Source: Bradyrhizobium sp. AZCC 1610 (GTDB taxonomy: Bacteria; Pseudomonadota; Alphaproteobacteria; Rhizobiales; Xanthobacteraceae). Taken from it: a stretch of 64,000 nucleotides of DNA. Of the stretch, positions 6,536-15,917 are shown in pieces. The position numbers were made by a program, and so were the translations under genes. Location of the stretch: contig NZ_JAZHRR010000001.1 in the NCBI RefSeq assembly GCF_036924515.1, positions 5,861,001 through 5,925,000 on the forward strand, written 5' to 3'. Under the pieces are notes generated by a model. That model saw only the letters and a program-made list of their open reading frames with translations, was not told the DNA's origin and did no database searches. Position 1 is the first letter of the stretch; each line of letters opens with the position of its first letter.

Positions 6536-8187
6536 CTACCAGCCAGATAGAAGGGATCGCGCAAAAGAACGAGCCAAGGTAAGCTCCGCGTCATTTGCGA
6601 GATCACCCTCCAGCACGCTTACCGTCCATGCAGGCCCATGATTGCCAATACTTGGACAAAAGCCTTCAAGCTCGCCAACCTCAACTAAGTAAATTCCTAA
6701 GTGACGTAAATTTTCTGCCAGTCTTTCGTACGCGACTGTTTGTTGCCCTCGCGGAACAAACGATTTGCCGTTCTTCTTAGCTTCTGACCACGCAGACGCA
6801 CTGCGAAGAATGTCTCTGATCTCTTTTGCAGACTGTGCAGGAAGGGTCTCTTGCTTTACTGCCTCCAGAACAATGTTGATCCTCTCCCGCACCTCGCTCG
6901 TCTGAAGCGCCGGTCGCTTGCTTTCGATGGCGGTCTTCACAGTTCGCCAGTCGCGATCAAATTCGGACCAGTTTCCTCCGAGCGCCTCGATCGTCCCTTT
7001 CAATGCCGTTTCCTCGCTCAGCACATCGAAATCAAAAACGGCTCGAACAGGCACATTGATGGCATGGAGGGCGCGCACAATAGCGGGAACGCGGGCCTTG
7101 CCCCCACCATGGACAAGATGAAGATCTGGAGATCTTTCTTCTCCCGCAACCGCATTCATCATTGCGCCATAAAATCGACAGTCGCTGTCGCTCTCGCAGA
7201 CGATCACACCTTGATGAAAAAGTCCGTCGAACACGCCGGAATAACGCAGCAGTGGGTCCCGCCAGGCATCACGAACAAGCGTTGGATTCAGTTCGGAAAC
7301 CGATGCTCCTTTTCCAGAGCGTTGGATTCGTATGACCCGAACCGGGGAGTTCGGGTCATCGAGAAGACCCTTCAGGATGTCGCTACTGTGCGTCGCGATA
7401 ATGAGCTGACGGGGGTGCGAAGTCTCAGTTGCCAGTACGCGACCCAGAAGTGTTGCTTGAGGCGGTCAGAAAGGCCTCCGGCTCATCTATCAATGTGATC
7501 TCGCGGTCGAGTATCAGCGTATGCAATAGCAGGCCAACGAACGCCTTGATGCCGTCGCCTTGGTTATAAACATGATCCAACTCGTGTACGGCCTGCCGAA
7601 ACTCCCTCGACAGTCTGTCCTTTCCGGCTGGAAGCTCAGGTCTTTTACCGATGTGTAAATGTATATGAGAGCCCGCTCCGCGATTGACCACGAGCTCCTC
7701 TCCGAATGCCTGCCAGACTAACTTGCTAATCCGGAGTTCAATATCATCGTCCTCGAAAAGGTAATGGAGAGGATGTGTCGGCCCCGCCGAAGCCGAATCA
7801 ATCGAACCCGCGCTTTGTGTTAACGACCTGGTGCTGATAAACGCGACCATGCGGAAGGTCGAGCGGTGGGTTATCCGAGCTAATCGATCGCACCCTCTCG
7901 GGCGTCTTGGAAGCCGCAAACTGCACCACATGCTCAGTGGTCGAATCGGTTTCGACCTCGACACTCTCGACTACCAGTCGTCTCGGTGTACTTGCGGGGC
8001 CGTTTGTCAGTAAGCCTTGGAGTTCACGCAGGAAGAGACTCTTTCCAGCGTTATTCGGTCCAACGATCACGACGACTTCATGAAGGCTTAGATCAAGTTT
8101 CAGTCCGGTCTTGAACTCAATCGAGCGCAGCCATGCGCGTGGCCTCGAATTTTCGTATCCTCTTCGGAGCTGCACGTTAACTGGCAT
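6536..8187 (-). pseudogene. OLD-type ATPase/TOPRIM nuclease gene broken by two frameshifts
   Basis: Three frames join into one protein of about 550 residues. Part one (8187 to about 7800) has an ABC/SMC-type ATPase start with Walker A GPNNAGKS at residues 43-50. Part two (about 7800-7480) carries the Walker B LIDEPEAFL. Part three (about 7480-6536) has the H-loop region IIATHSSDIL, then a TOPRIM domain with GVIVCESDSDCRFY and the acidic pair in VFDFDVL. This order is that of OLD-family nucleases, some of which act in phage defence (for example GajA). One frameshift lies near 7800, the other near 7480 (about 2 bases missing after EAFL). No UvrD-like helicase is adjacent, so it is not a Gabija pair. 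It may be a real pseudogene or carry sequencing errors. Confidence 0.75.
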
Positions 8188-8325
8188 TCAAGTGATTTCT
8201 GGATGCGCCAAGGGACACCTACACAACGCCGTAAAGCCGAAAGAAAATCAACAACAACATATGCTTTTGCTGCTTGAAGACTTGCGCGCCACAGCGAATT
8301 TCCCCGATCCACCCGTCCAGCAAGC

Positions 8326-8405
8326 GTAGAAGCCAGGATGAGCGCAGCGACATCCGGCGCCTTCGCTATCCGCTTCCCGCATATCGCTGCGCTCATGCGG
8401 GCTAC
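8326..8405. repeat. Extragenic palindromic repeat, family A, copy 6
   Basis: GTAGAAGCCAGGATGAGCGCAGCGACATCCGG followed by CCCGCATATCGCTGCGCTCATGCGGG and CTAC. The last copy of this family in the window. Confidence 0.8.
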
Positions 8406-9312
8406 TTGCAGCGCTTTCGACCACAGGCCCGCTGCGCCAAAACACTAATTTCCTCAACCAAATCAATCTGATTTCACCCATCCAGTCCCCTCCCTCAAAA
8501 ATATTCCCCTTCCCGTTTCCCCCAAATCACCCGCATAACTCGCCCACCTCATCCCTTGAACGAGGGGCGTATCGCGATCGTCACGAAACGTTGGGATGGG
8601 ATGCGGTGGATGCGGCAGCGTTGGGCGCGCAGGCATGTTCGCAGGGCGGTTTTCCGTGAGCGATCGACAGCGTGTAGACGAACGGCGCTTGAACGCCTCC
8701 GCCAAAACTTCGGCCGGTCGCAAATGGCTGGTCGGATGGTTTGGTGAAGGAAGCTGCGTACGGCAAAAGCGTGTGGTTCTGGCACCCGTGGCTGGTGTCA
8801 AATCGGCGGAGGTTTTTCGCGAGCCCAACCGGGTCTCGCAAAACCGTCAATTCGCCGATGACGGAGGCAAGAGGAATTCGTCTCCGGGAAGAGCGCGCCA
8901 TAAGCCGTCAAACCATTGCGCAGGGAAGGCCGGATGCTCTCCGCTGGACCTGTATGCTCGTGTGCGCACTTCCTTGTGCACATTGCACACGAGACCGCGG
9001 GTGCAGCGCGCACCCGGTCTTCCCTGCGCCCTCTATTGGGCGAGAGCTTCGGTCAAGCCTCGGGCGCTTCGCGCCGCGAGATCGCGGGTTCGCGCCATGC
9101 GGTCCTCCCCTCGCTTCCGGTATCCGACGGCGCAAATGATTGAACCAAAAATGATTGAACCAAAACGCCGGGGTGCATTCGGTGGTTTGCCGCATTTGCG
9201 CCCGGAATGTCCCCCTACAGAAGTTGGCCTTGCCCCATCTGGATCGCGCCGCGCGCATGGGCTAGGCTTTTATCCAACCGGTTAACAAGCCGGGGTTTTG
9301 AGGGAGAACAAC
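8406..9312. other. Long gap with no supported gene; probable dispersed sequence
   Basis: About 900 bases without a convincing gene: frames are open on both strands but are Arg/Pro/Ser-rich and show no domain. Parts (about 8540-9130) resemble a long dispersed sequence that I recall as recurring in Bradyrhizobium genomes and often annotated as spurious hypothetical proteins. A run around 8960-9030 alternates GTGTGCGCAC, TGTGCACATTGCACACG and GCGCGCACC palindromes. At 9137-9164 the unit AATGATTGAACCAA occurs twice in tandem. The last 40 bases lead into the binding-protein gene and hold its ribosome site GAGGGAG. Confidence 0.45.
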
Positions 9313-10698
9313 GTGATATCCAAGAAATTAGGTGGGCTTTCACTCGCGGTCGCAGCCGTCGGGCTGTTTTACGCCACGGCACCCGCGCTCGCCCAGCAAA
9401 AAACCATCACCGTCTGGTTCGGCAAGGGCTTTTACAAATCCGAGGACGATGCGCTGCTCGAGGCGATCAAGAAATTCGAGGCCAAGACCGGCATCAAGGT
9501 CGAACTGTCGCAATACGCCATCCAGGACATGATCCCGAAGACGGTGGCGGCGCTGGATTCCGGCACCGTGCCCGATGTCGCCTATTCCGACAGCTATGAC
9601 GTGCAGGCGCAGGGCAAATGGGCGTTCGAGGGCAAGCTCGAGGATCTCGGCGACATCCTGACGCCGATGAAGTCCGCGTTCGCGCCGAACACGCTGGAAA
9701 CCGCGCTGCTCTATAACGACGTCGCCAAGAAGAAGGCCTATTACGGCTTCCCGCTGAAGCAGCAGAGCATGCACGTCCAGATCTGGCAGGACATGCTGGA
9801 GCAGGCCGGCTTCAAGCAGAGCGACATCCCGACCAAGTGGGAAGATTACTGGTCGTTCTGGTGCAACAAGGTGCAGCCGGCGGCGCGCAAGGCCACCGGC
9901 CAGCGCGTCTACGCCGTCGGCCAGCCGATGGGCGTGGAATCCACCGACTCGTTCCAGTCGTTCTACACCTTCATGGACGCCTACAACGTCAAGCTGGTCG
10001 ATGACGACGGCAAGCTCACGGTCGACGATCCCAAGGTGCGCGAAAACCTGATCAAGGCGATGAAGGATTACACCGACACCTACATCAAGGGCTGCACGCC
10101 GCCCTCCTCCACCACCTGGAAGGATCCGGACAACAACGTAGCTTTCCACAACAAGACGATCGTGATGACGCACAACTTCACGATCTCGATCGCGGCGAAA
10201 TGGCTCGACGACGCCAACAACCCGGCGCTGACGCCGGAACAGCGCGCGCTCGGCAAGAAGAACTACGACGAGACCATTATCACCGCGTCGTTCCCCAACA
10301 AGCCGGACGGCACGCCGATCAAGTACCGCTCGGACGTCAAGACCGGGTTGATGTTCACGGTCGCCAAGAACAAGGCCGAGGGCAAGGAGTTCATCAAGTT
10401 CCTGCTGCAGGAGGAGAACGTGCGGCCCTATATCGAAGGCGCGCTCGGCCGCTGGTTCCCGGTGACGACGGCCAGCCAGCAGAGCCCGTTCTGGCAGGCT
10501 GACCGCCATCGCAAGGCGGTGTACAATCAGTTCACCGGCGGCACCACGCCGTTCGACTTCACCAAGAACTGGAAGTTCACGATTTTGAACAACGAGAACG
10601 TCTGGGCCAAGGCGATGAACCGCGTGGTGAGCGAGAAGGTGCCGGTCGAAAAGGCCGTCGACGAACTGATCGCCCGCATCAAGCAGGTCGCGGGTTGA
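9313..10698 (+). CDS. ABC transporter substrate-binding protein (carbohydrate type)
   Basis: A 461-residue periplasmic binding protein. GTG 9313 has GAGGGAG directly upstream. The signal peptide is SLAVAAVGLFYATAPALA, with cleavage after ALA. The mature protein starts QQKTITVWFGKGFYKSEDDAL and has the family 1 pattern (FEAKTGIKVELSQYAIQDM, then SGTVPDVAYSDSYD), typical of sugar or polyol binding proteins. The two permease genes follow on the same strand, but 439 bases away because of a tandem duplication. No ATPase gene accompanies them. The substrate cannot be read from sequence. Confidence 0.85.
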   Translation: MISKKLGGLSLAVAAVGLFYATAPALAQQKTITVWFGKGFYKSEDDALLEAIKKFEAKTGIKVELSQYAIQDMIPKTVAALDSGTVPDVAYSDSYDVQAQGKWAFEGKLEDLGDILTPMKSAFAPNTLETALLYNDVAKKKAYYGFPLKQQSMHVQIWQDMLEQAGFKQSDIPTKWEDYWSFWCNKVQPAARKATGQRVYAVGQPMGVESTDSFQSFYTFMDAYNVKLVDDDGKLTVDDPKVRENLIKAMKDYTDTYIKGCTPPSSTTWKDPDNNVAFHNKTIVMTHNFTISIAAKWLDDANNPALTPEQRALGKKNYDETIITASFPNKPDGTPIKYRSDVKTGLMFTVAKNKAEGKEFIKFLLQEENVRPYIEGALGRWFPVTTASQQSPFWQADRHRKAVYNQFTGGTTPFDFTKNWKFTILNNENVWAKAMNRVVSEKVPVEKAVDELIARIKQVAG

Positions 10699-10732
10699 TT
10701 TAGACGATGCTGGCCGCCGCGGAAGTATGTCC

Positions 10733-11158
10733 GTCGTCCCTGCGAACGCAGGGACCCATACGCCGCGGCGGCCGTTTTGAAAAATGCCGGTCGACGACCT
10801 TGCGCAACAACAACGGCCTGTGGCTATGGGTCCCTGCGCCCGTGCGCAATTGCGCACTAGGCAGGGACGACGGCGTAGCCGCAGCTGGCATCTCGTTCCA
10901 AGAGTAGACGTATGGCAATCACGCTTTCGGGCTCCGATACTGCAACAGCATTCTCGCTGTCGTCCCTGCGAAAGCAGGGACCCATACGCCGCGGCAGTCG
11001 TTTTGAAAAATGCTGGTCGACGACCTTGCGCAACAACAACGACCTGTGGTTATGGGTCCCTGCGCCCGTGCGCAATTGCGCACTAGGCAGGGACGACGGC
11101 GTAGCCGCGGCCGGCATCTCGTTTCAAGAGTAAACGTATGGCAATCACGCTTTCGGGC
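10733..11158 (+). repeat. 226-bp tandem duplication carrying a palindromic element and the permease start
   Basis: Bases 10733-10932 and 10959-11158 are near-identical (about a dozen differences seen by eye), offset by 226 bases with a 26-base spacer. Each unit begins TCGTCCCTGCG, contains an inner TGCGCAATTGCGCA palindrome and GCAGGGACGACGG, so it is a terminal-inverted-repeat element of about 138 bases. Each unit then ends with ATGGCAATCACGCTTTCGGG, the first seven codons of the permease gene. The first copy therefore makes a decoy start at 10912, whose frame closes at 11133, five bases before the true start at 11138. This fills the gap between the binding protein and permease genes. Confidence 0.9.
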
Positions 11159-12010
11159 GATCACGCGATAGCAAGCCCGCCTCTGTCAGCCCGGCTGACC
11201 ACGCCGCAAGTCTGGGGCATCGTGCTACTCGCGCCCTACATCCTCGTGTTTCTGGCCTTCGTCGTCTATCCCGTCGGCTACGGGCTGTGGCTGGCGCGGC
11301 ATCCGGCGAGCTATGTCGCGCTCTGGCACGACCCGATCTTCGCGCGCGCCGCCGTCAACACGCTGATCTTCCTGCTGGTCGGCATCAACATCAAGATGGC
11401 GATCGCGCTGTTTTTGTCCGGCTTTTTCGCGCAGCAGCGCACCTGGATCAAATGGCTGTCGGTGCTGTTCATCCTGCCCTGGGCGGTGCCGTCGATCCCG
11501 ACCATTCTCTCCGTGCGCTTCATGTTCAATCCGGAATGGGGCGTGATCAATCAGCTGATCTTCAAGTTCACCGGCGAGGACGGCCCGAACTGGCTGAACG
11601 ACCCGACGGTGGCGCTTAGCATGGCGATCGGCGTGCACATCTGGAAATCGCTGCCGTTCTGGACACTGATCCTGATGACCGGGCGGCTTGCGATCTCGCA
11701 TGACCTCTATGAGGCGGCCGAAGTCGACGGCGCGAGCTGGTCGCAGAAATTCCGCTACATCACCTGGCCGTCGATGCAGACGCTCTACATCACCTGCACG
11801 CTGCTCTCGATGATCTGGACGCTCGGCGACTTCAACAGCGTCTATCTGCTCACCGGCGGCGGCCCCGCCGACCTCACCCACGTGCTGGCCACATTGGGCA
11901 TCCGCTATCTCCGGCTCGACCAGCTCTCGCTCGCGATGGCCTCCATCGTCTGCGCTCTGCCGTTCGTGCTGCCGCTGGTCTATTTCATGATGAAACGGTT
12001 GTCGCGATGA
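11138..12010 (+). CDS. Sugar-type ABC transporter permease (MalF/UgpA-like)
   Basis: A 290-residue inner-membrane protein with six hydrophobic segments and the permease coupling loop EAAEVDGASWSQKFRYITWP at about residue 190, which docks on the ATPase. The first membrane segment is VWGIVLLAPYILVFLAFVVYPVG after a short cytoplasmic leader. The start at 11138 is supported by the duplicated upstream unit and by the family's usual length. It overlaps the next permease by 4 bases (ATGA), showing translational coupling. It should work with the binding protein at 9313. Confidence 0.85.
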   Translation: MAITLSGDHAIASPPLSARLTTPQVWGIVLLAPYILVFLAFVVYPVGYGLWLARHPASYVALWHDPIFARAAVNTLIFLLVGINIKMAIALFLSGFFAQQRTWIKWLSVLFILPWAVPSIPTILSVRFMFNPEWGVINQLIFKFTGEDGPNWLNDPTVALSMAIGVHIWKSLPFWTLILMTGRLAISHDLYEAAEVDGASWSQKFRYITWPSMQTLYITCTLLSMIWTLGDFNSVYLLTGGGPADLTHVLATLGIRYLRLDQLSLAMASIVCALPFVLPLVYFMMKRLSR

Positions 12011-12858
12011 AGCTGCCAACACTCCGCGAAATCGGCACCGAAGCAAAACTGCTCTTGATCGGCATCCCCGTGTTCATCTGGACCATGGTGCCGATCTACC
12101 ACATGTTCCTGTTCGCGATCTCGCCGAAGGAGGACGCGTTCGCGGGAAAACTCTGGCCCACGCATCCGACGCTGAATAATTTCAGCATCGTATTCCACCA
12201 GCAGCATTACTTCCTGCGCGATTTCTGGATCCAGTTCCTCAATTCGGTGGTGATCGCGCTTTCCGCTGGCGCGCTGACCTTGATGATCGCGACCGCGGCC
12301 GCGTTCTCGATTTCGCGGCTGCGCGTCCCCGGCGGGCGCTGGGTGATGAACCTCGCATTGTTCACCTACTTCATCCCTGCGGCGTTCCTCGCCGTGCCGA
12401 TGTACCGCACCATGGGCAATTACGGCCTCCTCAACAATCACTGGTCGCTGATTCTCGCGATGGTGACGATCGCCTCGCCTTACGCGATCTGGGTGCTGAA
12501 GCAGGCTTCCGACAAGCTGCCGGTCGAACTCGACGAAGCCGCCACCATGGACGGCGCCACCACGCTGCAATTGTTCCGGCTGGTCTATGTGCCCTTGATG
12601 ATGCCGTCACTGGTGGCGATCGGCACCTACGCGATCCTGCTCGCCTGGAACGAATATCTCTACGCCTTCCTGCTGCTCTCCAAGGACACCGAGATCACGC
12701 TCCCCGTCGCGCTCGGCAACTTCCTGGCCGCGGACGACTCGCCGTGGGAATTGCTGATGACCACCGGCTTCATCTACGCGCTGCCGCCGGCCGCGATCTA
12801 TTACGTGTTCAAGCGCTATATGGTGGGTGGACTGACCGCGGGCGCCGTGAAGTCGTGA
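12007..12858 (+). CDS. Sugar-type ABC transporter permease (MalG/UgpE-like)
   Basis: A 283-residue inner-membrane protein, the second permease of the transporter. Hydrophobic segments include LLLIGIPVFIWTMVPIYH, VIALSAGALTLMIATAAAF and LALFTYFIPAAFLAVPMY. The coupling loop DEAATMDGATTLQLFRLVYV is near residue 177. It shares ATGA with the upstream permease. The operon ends here, 4 bases from the end of the convergent polyamine-type operon, with no ATPase gene, so an ATPase encoded elsewhere must serve this pair. Confidence 0.85.
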   Translation: MKLPTLREIGTEAKLLLIGIPVFIWTMVPIYHMFLFAISPKEDAFAGKLWPTHPTLNNFSIVFHQQHYFLRDFWIQFLNSVVIALSAGALTLMIATAAAFSISRLRVPGGRWVMNLALFTYFIPAAFLAVPMYRTMGNYGLLNNHWSLILAMVTIASPYAIWVLKQASDKLPVELDEAATMDGATTLQLFRLVYVPLMMPSLVAIGTYAILLAWNEYLYAFLLLSKDTEITLPVALGNFLAADDSPWELLMTTGFIYALPPAAIYYVFKRYMVGGLTAGAVKS

Positions 12859-12862
12859 CGGG

Positions 12863-13678
12863 CTAGAGCGGCGCCGCGCTCTCGGCCTTCGAGCTCGACA
12901 GTTTCGAGGCGAGCGAAGCGATCACGATGACCACCGCGATCAGCACAATCACCATGGTGCAGATCGCGTTGATCTCGGGCTTCACGCCCAGCCGCACCTC
13001 GGAATAGATCCGGATCGGCAGCGTCGACGAACCGGGTCCGGTCGTGAAGCTTGCGATCACGACATCGTCGAGCGAGAGCGTGAAGGCCAGCATCCAGCCG
13101 GCGGCAATCGCCGGAATGATCAGCGGCAAGGTCACCGAGAGAAAGGCCTGCACCGGATCGCAGCCGAGATCCATCGCGGCCTCTTCCAGGCTGCGGTCGA
13201 GCGAGGCGAGCCGCGACTGCACCACCACGGTAACGAAGCACATGGTCAACGTGGTGTGGGCGATCGTCACGGTCCAGAAGCCGCGCTCGGCGTTCAGCGC
13301 CACGAACAGCAAGAGCAGGGAAAGCCCCGAGATCACCTCCGGCATCACCAGCGGCGCATAGAGCATGCCTGACAACAGCGACCGGCCCCTGAAGCGCTCA
13401 CCGCGGACCAACCCGACTGCCGCCAGCGTGCCGAGCAGCGTTGCGATCGTGGCCGATACCGCAGCGACGCGCAGGCTCATCCATGCCGCATCCAGCATCG
13501 CGCGATCGTTGAAGAACTCGTAATACCAGCGTAGCGACCAGCCGCCCCACACCGTGACGAGCCGCGAGGCGTTGAAGGAATAGATGACGAGGATTACGAT
13601 CGGAAGATACAGAAACGCCATCCCCAGCGCCAGCGCGGTGATGTTGAACGGCGACAGCCTGTTGACCTTGCCGGCCAT
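12863..13678 (-). CDS. Spermidine/putrescine-type ABC permease (PotC/PotI-like)
   Basis: A 271-residue inner-membrane protein with six hydrophobic segments and coupling loop EEAAMDLGCDPVQAFLSVTL. The N-terminus NITALALGMAFLYLPIVILVIYSFN is the usual PotC-type first helix. ATG 13678 overlaps the TGA of the upstream permease by one base. It is the third and last gene of an ATPase-permease-permease operon read leftward. Polyamine import is the family's usual role, but related transporters carry other cations or organic anions. Confidence 0.85.
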   Translation of the reverse strand: MAGKVNRLSPFNITALALGMAFLYLPIVILVIYSFNASRLVTVWGGWSLRWYYEFFNDRAMLDAAWMSLRVAAVSATIATLLGTLAAVGLVRGERFRGRSLLSGMLYAPLVMPEVISGLSLLLLFVALNAERGFWTVTIAHTTLTMCFVTVVVQSRLASLDRSLEEAAMDLGCDPVQAFLSVTLPLIIPAIAAGWMLAFTLSLDDVVIASFTTGPGSSTLPIRIYSEVRLGVKPEINAICTMVIVLIAVVIVIASLASKLSSSKAESAAPL

Positions 13679-14592
13679 CAGCCCGCACCTCCGAGCTGAC
13701 GGCGCTGCAGCCGGTCGTAGAGCAACAGCGGCGGCACCAGCAGCATCAGCAACGCGACGGCGGCGGCAGCGGCGACCGGCCAGTCCTTGTTGGTAAAGAA
13801 TTCCAGCCACAGCGTCTGGCCGATCATCATCGAGCCGGAGCCGGCCAGGAGATCCGGGATGACGAACTCGCCGACGATCGGGATGAAGCATAGCAGCGCG
13901 CCGGCGCCCACGCCCGGCAGGGACAGCGGAAACGTCACCAGCCAGAACGCTCTCCCCGGCGACGCACCGAGGTCGCTTGCAGCTTCCAGCAGCGAGGGAT
14001 CCATCCTGGCCAGCGTCGCATAGAGCGGCAGGATCATGAACGGCAGATAGGAATAAACAATGCCGATATACATCGCGGTGTCGGTCGAGAGCCACACCAC
14101 CGGCGACGAGACCAGATGCAGCGCGAGCAGCACCTTGTTGAGCAGGCCGTCATGCTGCAAAATATTGATCCAGGCATAGATGCGGATCAGAAACGAGGTC
14201 CAGAACGGCACGATCACCAGCATCATCGCAATCGCCTGCCAGCGTTGCGGCAGCCGCGCCATGCCATAGGCGATGGGGTAGCCGATCAGCAGCAGGATCA
14301 ATGTCGAGGTCACCGCGACGACGAGGCTACGCAAATAAGAGCTGATGTAGAGATTGTCCGAGACCAGCAGCCTGAAATTGTCCAGCGAGAGCTGCGCGAA
14401 GGCCGCCTTGATCGCCGCCCACCCTTCCGCGAAATCGAACACCGGCACGTATGGCGGCTGCGCGATCGCGGTCTGCGACAGGCTGATCTTCAACACGAAG
14501 CCGAACGGCACCAGGAAGAACAGCACCATCCAAACATAGGGCGCGATGGCGGCATAGCGCGCCGGCTGCGCGAAAATGCGGCGCGCGCTCAT
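13678..14592 (-). CDS. Spermidine/putrescine-type ABC permease (PotB/PotH-like)
   Basis: A 304-residue inner-membrane protein with a long periplasmic loop after the first helix (SLSQTAIAQPPYVPVFDFAE), as in PotB/PotH, and coupling loop LEAASDLGASPGRAFWLVTF. The motif FWTSFLIRIYAWINIL is typical of the family. The start overlaps the stop of the ATPase gene by 4 bases. It would form the heterodimeric channel with the protein at 12863-13678. Confidence 0.87.
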   Translation of the reverse strand: MSARRIFAQPARYAAIAPYVWMVLFFLVPFGFVLKISLSQTAIAQPPYVPVFDFAEGWAAIKAAFAQLSLDNFRLLVSDNLYISSYLRSLVVAVTSTLILLLIGYPIAYGMARLPQRWQAIAMMLVIVPFWTSFLIRIYAWINILQHDGLLNKVLLALHLVSSPVVWLSTDTAMYIGIVYSYLPFMILPLYATLARMDPSLLEAASDLGASPGRAFWLVTFPLSLPGVGAGALLCFIPIVGEFVIPDLLAGSGSMMIGQTLWLEFFTNKDWPVAAAAAVALLMLLVPPLLLYDRLQRRQLGGAG

Positions 14593-15767
14593 TGCTCCAG
14601 CACCACGGCATCATCAGGCGTGAACCACGCCACCACGCGCTGGCCCGCGCCAAGGGTATCGATATCGAGCCGCGCGGTATTGGCCATCGACGAACGCACC
14701 ACCGCGCCGGAATCGAGCTTGACCTTGTAGACGGTCGAGCCGCCGAGATAGCCGACATCGGTTACGACGCCTTCGAGCCGATTGATCGACTGCGAATTGA
14801 CCGCATCCGACGCCAGGCCGCGGCGCGACAGTTTTACCTTCTCAGGGCGGATCGCGACCGTGACGACGGGCTTGGTGACGGGCTGGCGCGGCTGCGCGAC
14901 CACGATGACGCCGCCGTCGCGGGTCGCAACCGTCAGGCGATGATGCTCGTGCGACGTGACCTCGCCGTCGAACAGGTTGACGTCGCCGACGAACTCGGCG
15001 ACCCAGCGCGAGGCGGGCGCCTCGTAAAGGTCGCGCGGGGTCGCCACCTGTTGGAGCCGGCCGGCATCCATCACGCCGATTCTGTTGGCCATCGTCATCG
15101 CCTCTTCCTGGTCGTGGGTGACGATGATGAAGGTCATGCCGAGCCGGCGCTGCAGCTCCATCAATTCCAATTGCGTGCTCTCGCGCAGCTTCTTGTCGAG
15201 CGCGGCCAGGGGCTCGTCGAGCAACAGAACTTTGGGCCGCCGTGCCAGTGAGCGCGCCAGTGCCACGCGCTGCCGCTGGCCGCCGGAAAGCTGATCCGGT
15301 TTGCGCTTCTCCATGCCATCAAGCTTGACCAGCGCGACCATCTCGGCGACGCGGGTGTCGATGGCGGCGCGCGGCATCCCGGCGCGCTTTAGTCCGAACG
15401 CGATATTGTCCCGCACCGAAAGATGCGGGAACAGCGCGTAGTTCTGGAACATCATGTTGACGGGCCGCTCGTGCGGCAGCACCGGCGCGATATCGCGGCC
15501 GCCAAGCAGGATGCGGCCCTCGTCGGCCGCCTCGAAGCCGGCAAGCATCCGCAGCAGCGTGGTCTTGCCGCAGCCACTCGGGCCCAATAGCGCAAAGAAC
15601 TCACCCGCCCGGATGTCGAGCGAGAGCCGGTCCACCGCGCGAAAACTGCCGAACTTCCTGGAGACCCCCTCGATCCGGAGCAGCGGCATGTTACCGGCCG
15701 CCGCCTCGGCGGGTGCCGCCGATACGTCGATATTCGGCCTGCCGATATCCGGCGATTCCTCAGTCAT
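14589..15767 (-). CDS. Spermidine/putrescine-type ABC transporter ATPase (PotA/PotG-like)
   Basis: A 392-residue cytoplasmic ATPase. Walker A GPSGCGKTT is at residues 62-70, then Q-loop FQNYALFPH, signature LSGGQRQRVAL, Walker B LLLDEPLAALD and switch VTHDQEEAM. The C-terminal 130 residues form a regulatory OB-fold (TOBE) region (AIRPEKVKLSRRG...). The N-terminus has a 27-residue Ala/Pro-rich leader before the domain starts. It is first in an operon with two permeases. No periplasmic binding protein gene is next to it, which is unusual; it could be supplied from elsewhere. Confidence 0.9.
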   Translation of the reverse strand: MTEESPDIGRPNIDVSAAPAEAAAGNMPLLRIEGVSRKFGSFRAVDRLSLDIRAGEFFALLGPSGCGKTTLLRMLAGFEAADEGRILLGGRDIAPVLPHERPVNMMFQNYALFPHLSVRDNIAFGLKRAGMPRAAIDTRVAEMVALVKLDGMEKRKPDQLSGGQRQRVALARSLARRPKVLLLDEPLAALDKKLRESTQLELMELQRRLGMTFIIVTHDQEEAMTMANRIGVMDAGRLQQVATPRDLYEAPASRWVAEFVGDVNLFDGEVTSHEHHRLTVATRDGGVIVVAQPRQPVTKPVVTVAIRPEKVKLSRRGLASDAVNSQSINRLEGVVTDVGYLGGSTVYKVKLDSGAVVRSSMANTARLDIDTLGAGQRVVAWFTPDDAVVLEQ

Positions 15768-15917
15768 GTGATCTGCCAGCCCCGTCGTGACCGCACGCTA
15801 GCGGCGGATCGGCATCCGCTCAACCGGCTGGTGACGGGCAGCCACAATATTGTGGATGCCGCGCGCATCGTCTCTGCTAGGCTTGGCCCTCCCCCTCGCT
15901 GCCCAAGGACAAGAACA

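Noticed and set aside
6536..8187. Gabija-type defence pair
   Set aside because: The ATPase/TOPRIM gene resembles GajA, but no UvrD-like helicase gene lies next to it.
8463..9285. Several overlapping open frames on both strands
   Set aside because: Arg/Pro/Ser-rich, mutually overlapping, no ribosome site or domain; better explained as a dispersed non-coding sequence.
9340..10857. 505-codon open frame antisense to the binding-protein gene
   Set aside because: It mirrors the third-position GC of the real gene, is rich in Arg, Val, Leu, Asp and His, and shows no domain or ribosome site.
10912..11133. 73-codon frame starting with the same codons as the permease
   Set aside because: It is the first copy of the duplicated permease start running into the repeat element; no independent gene.
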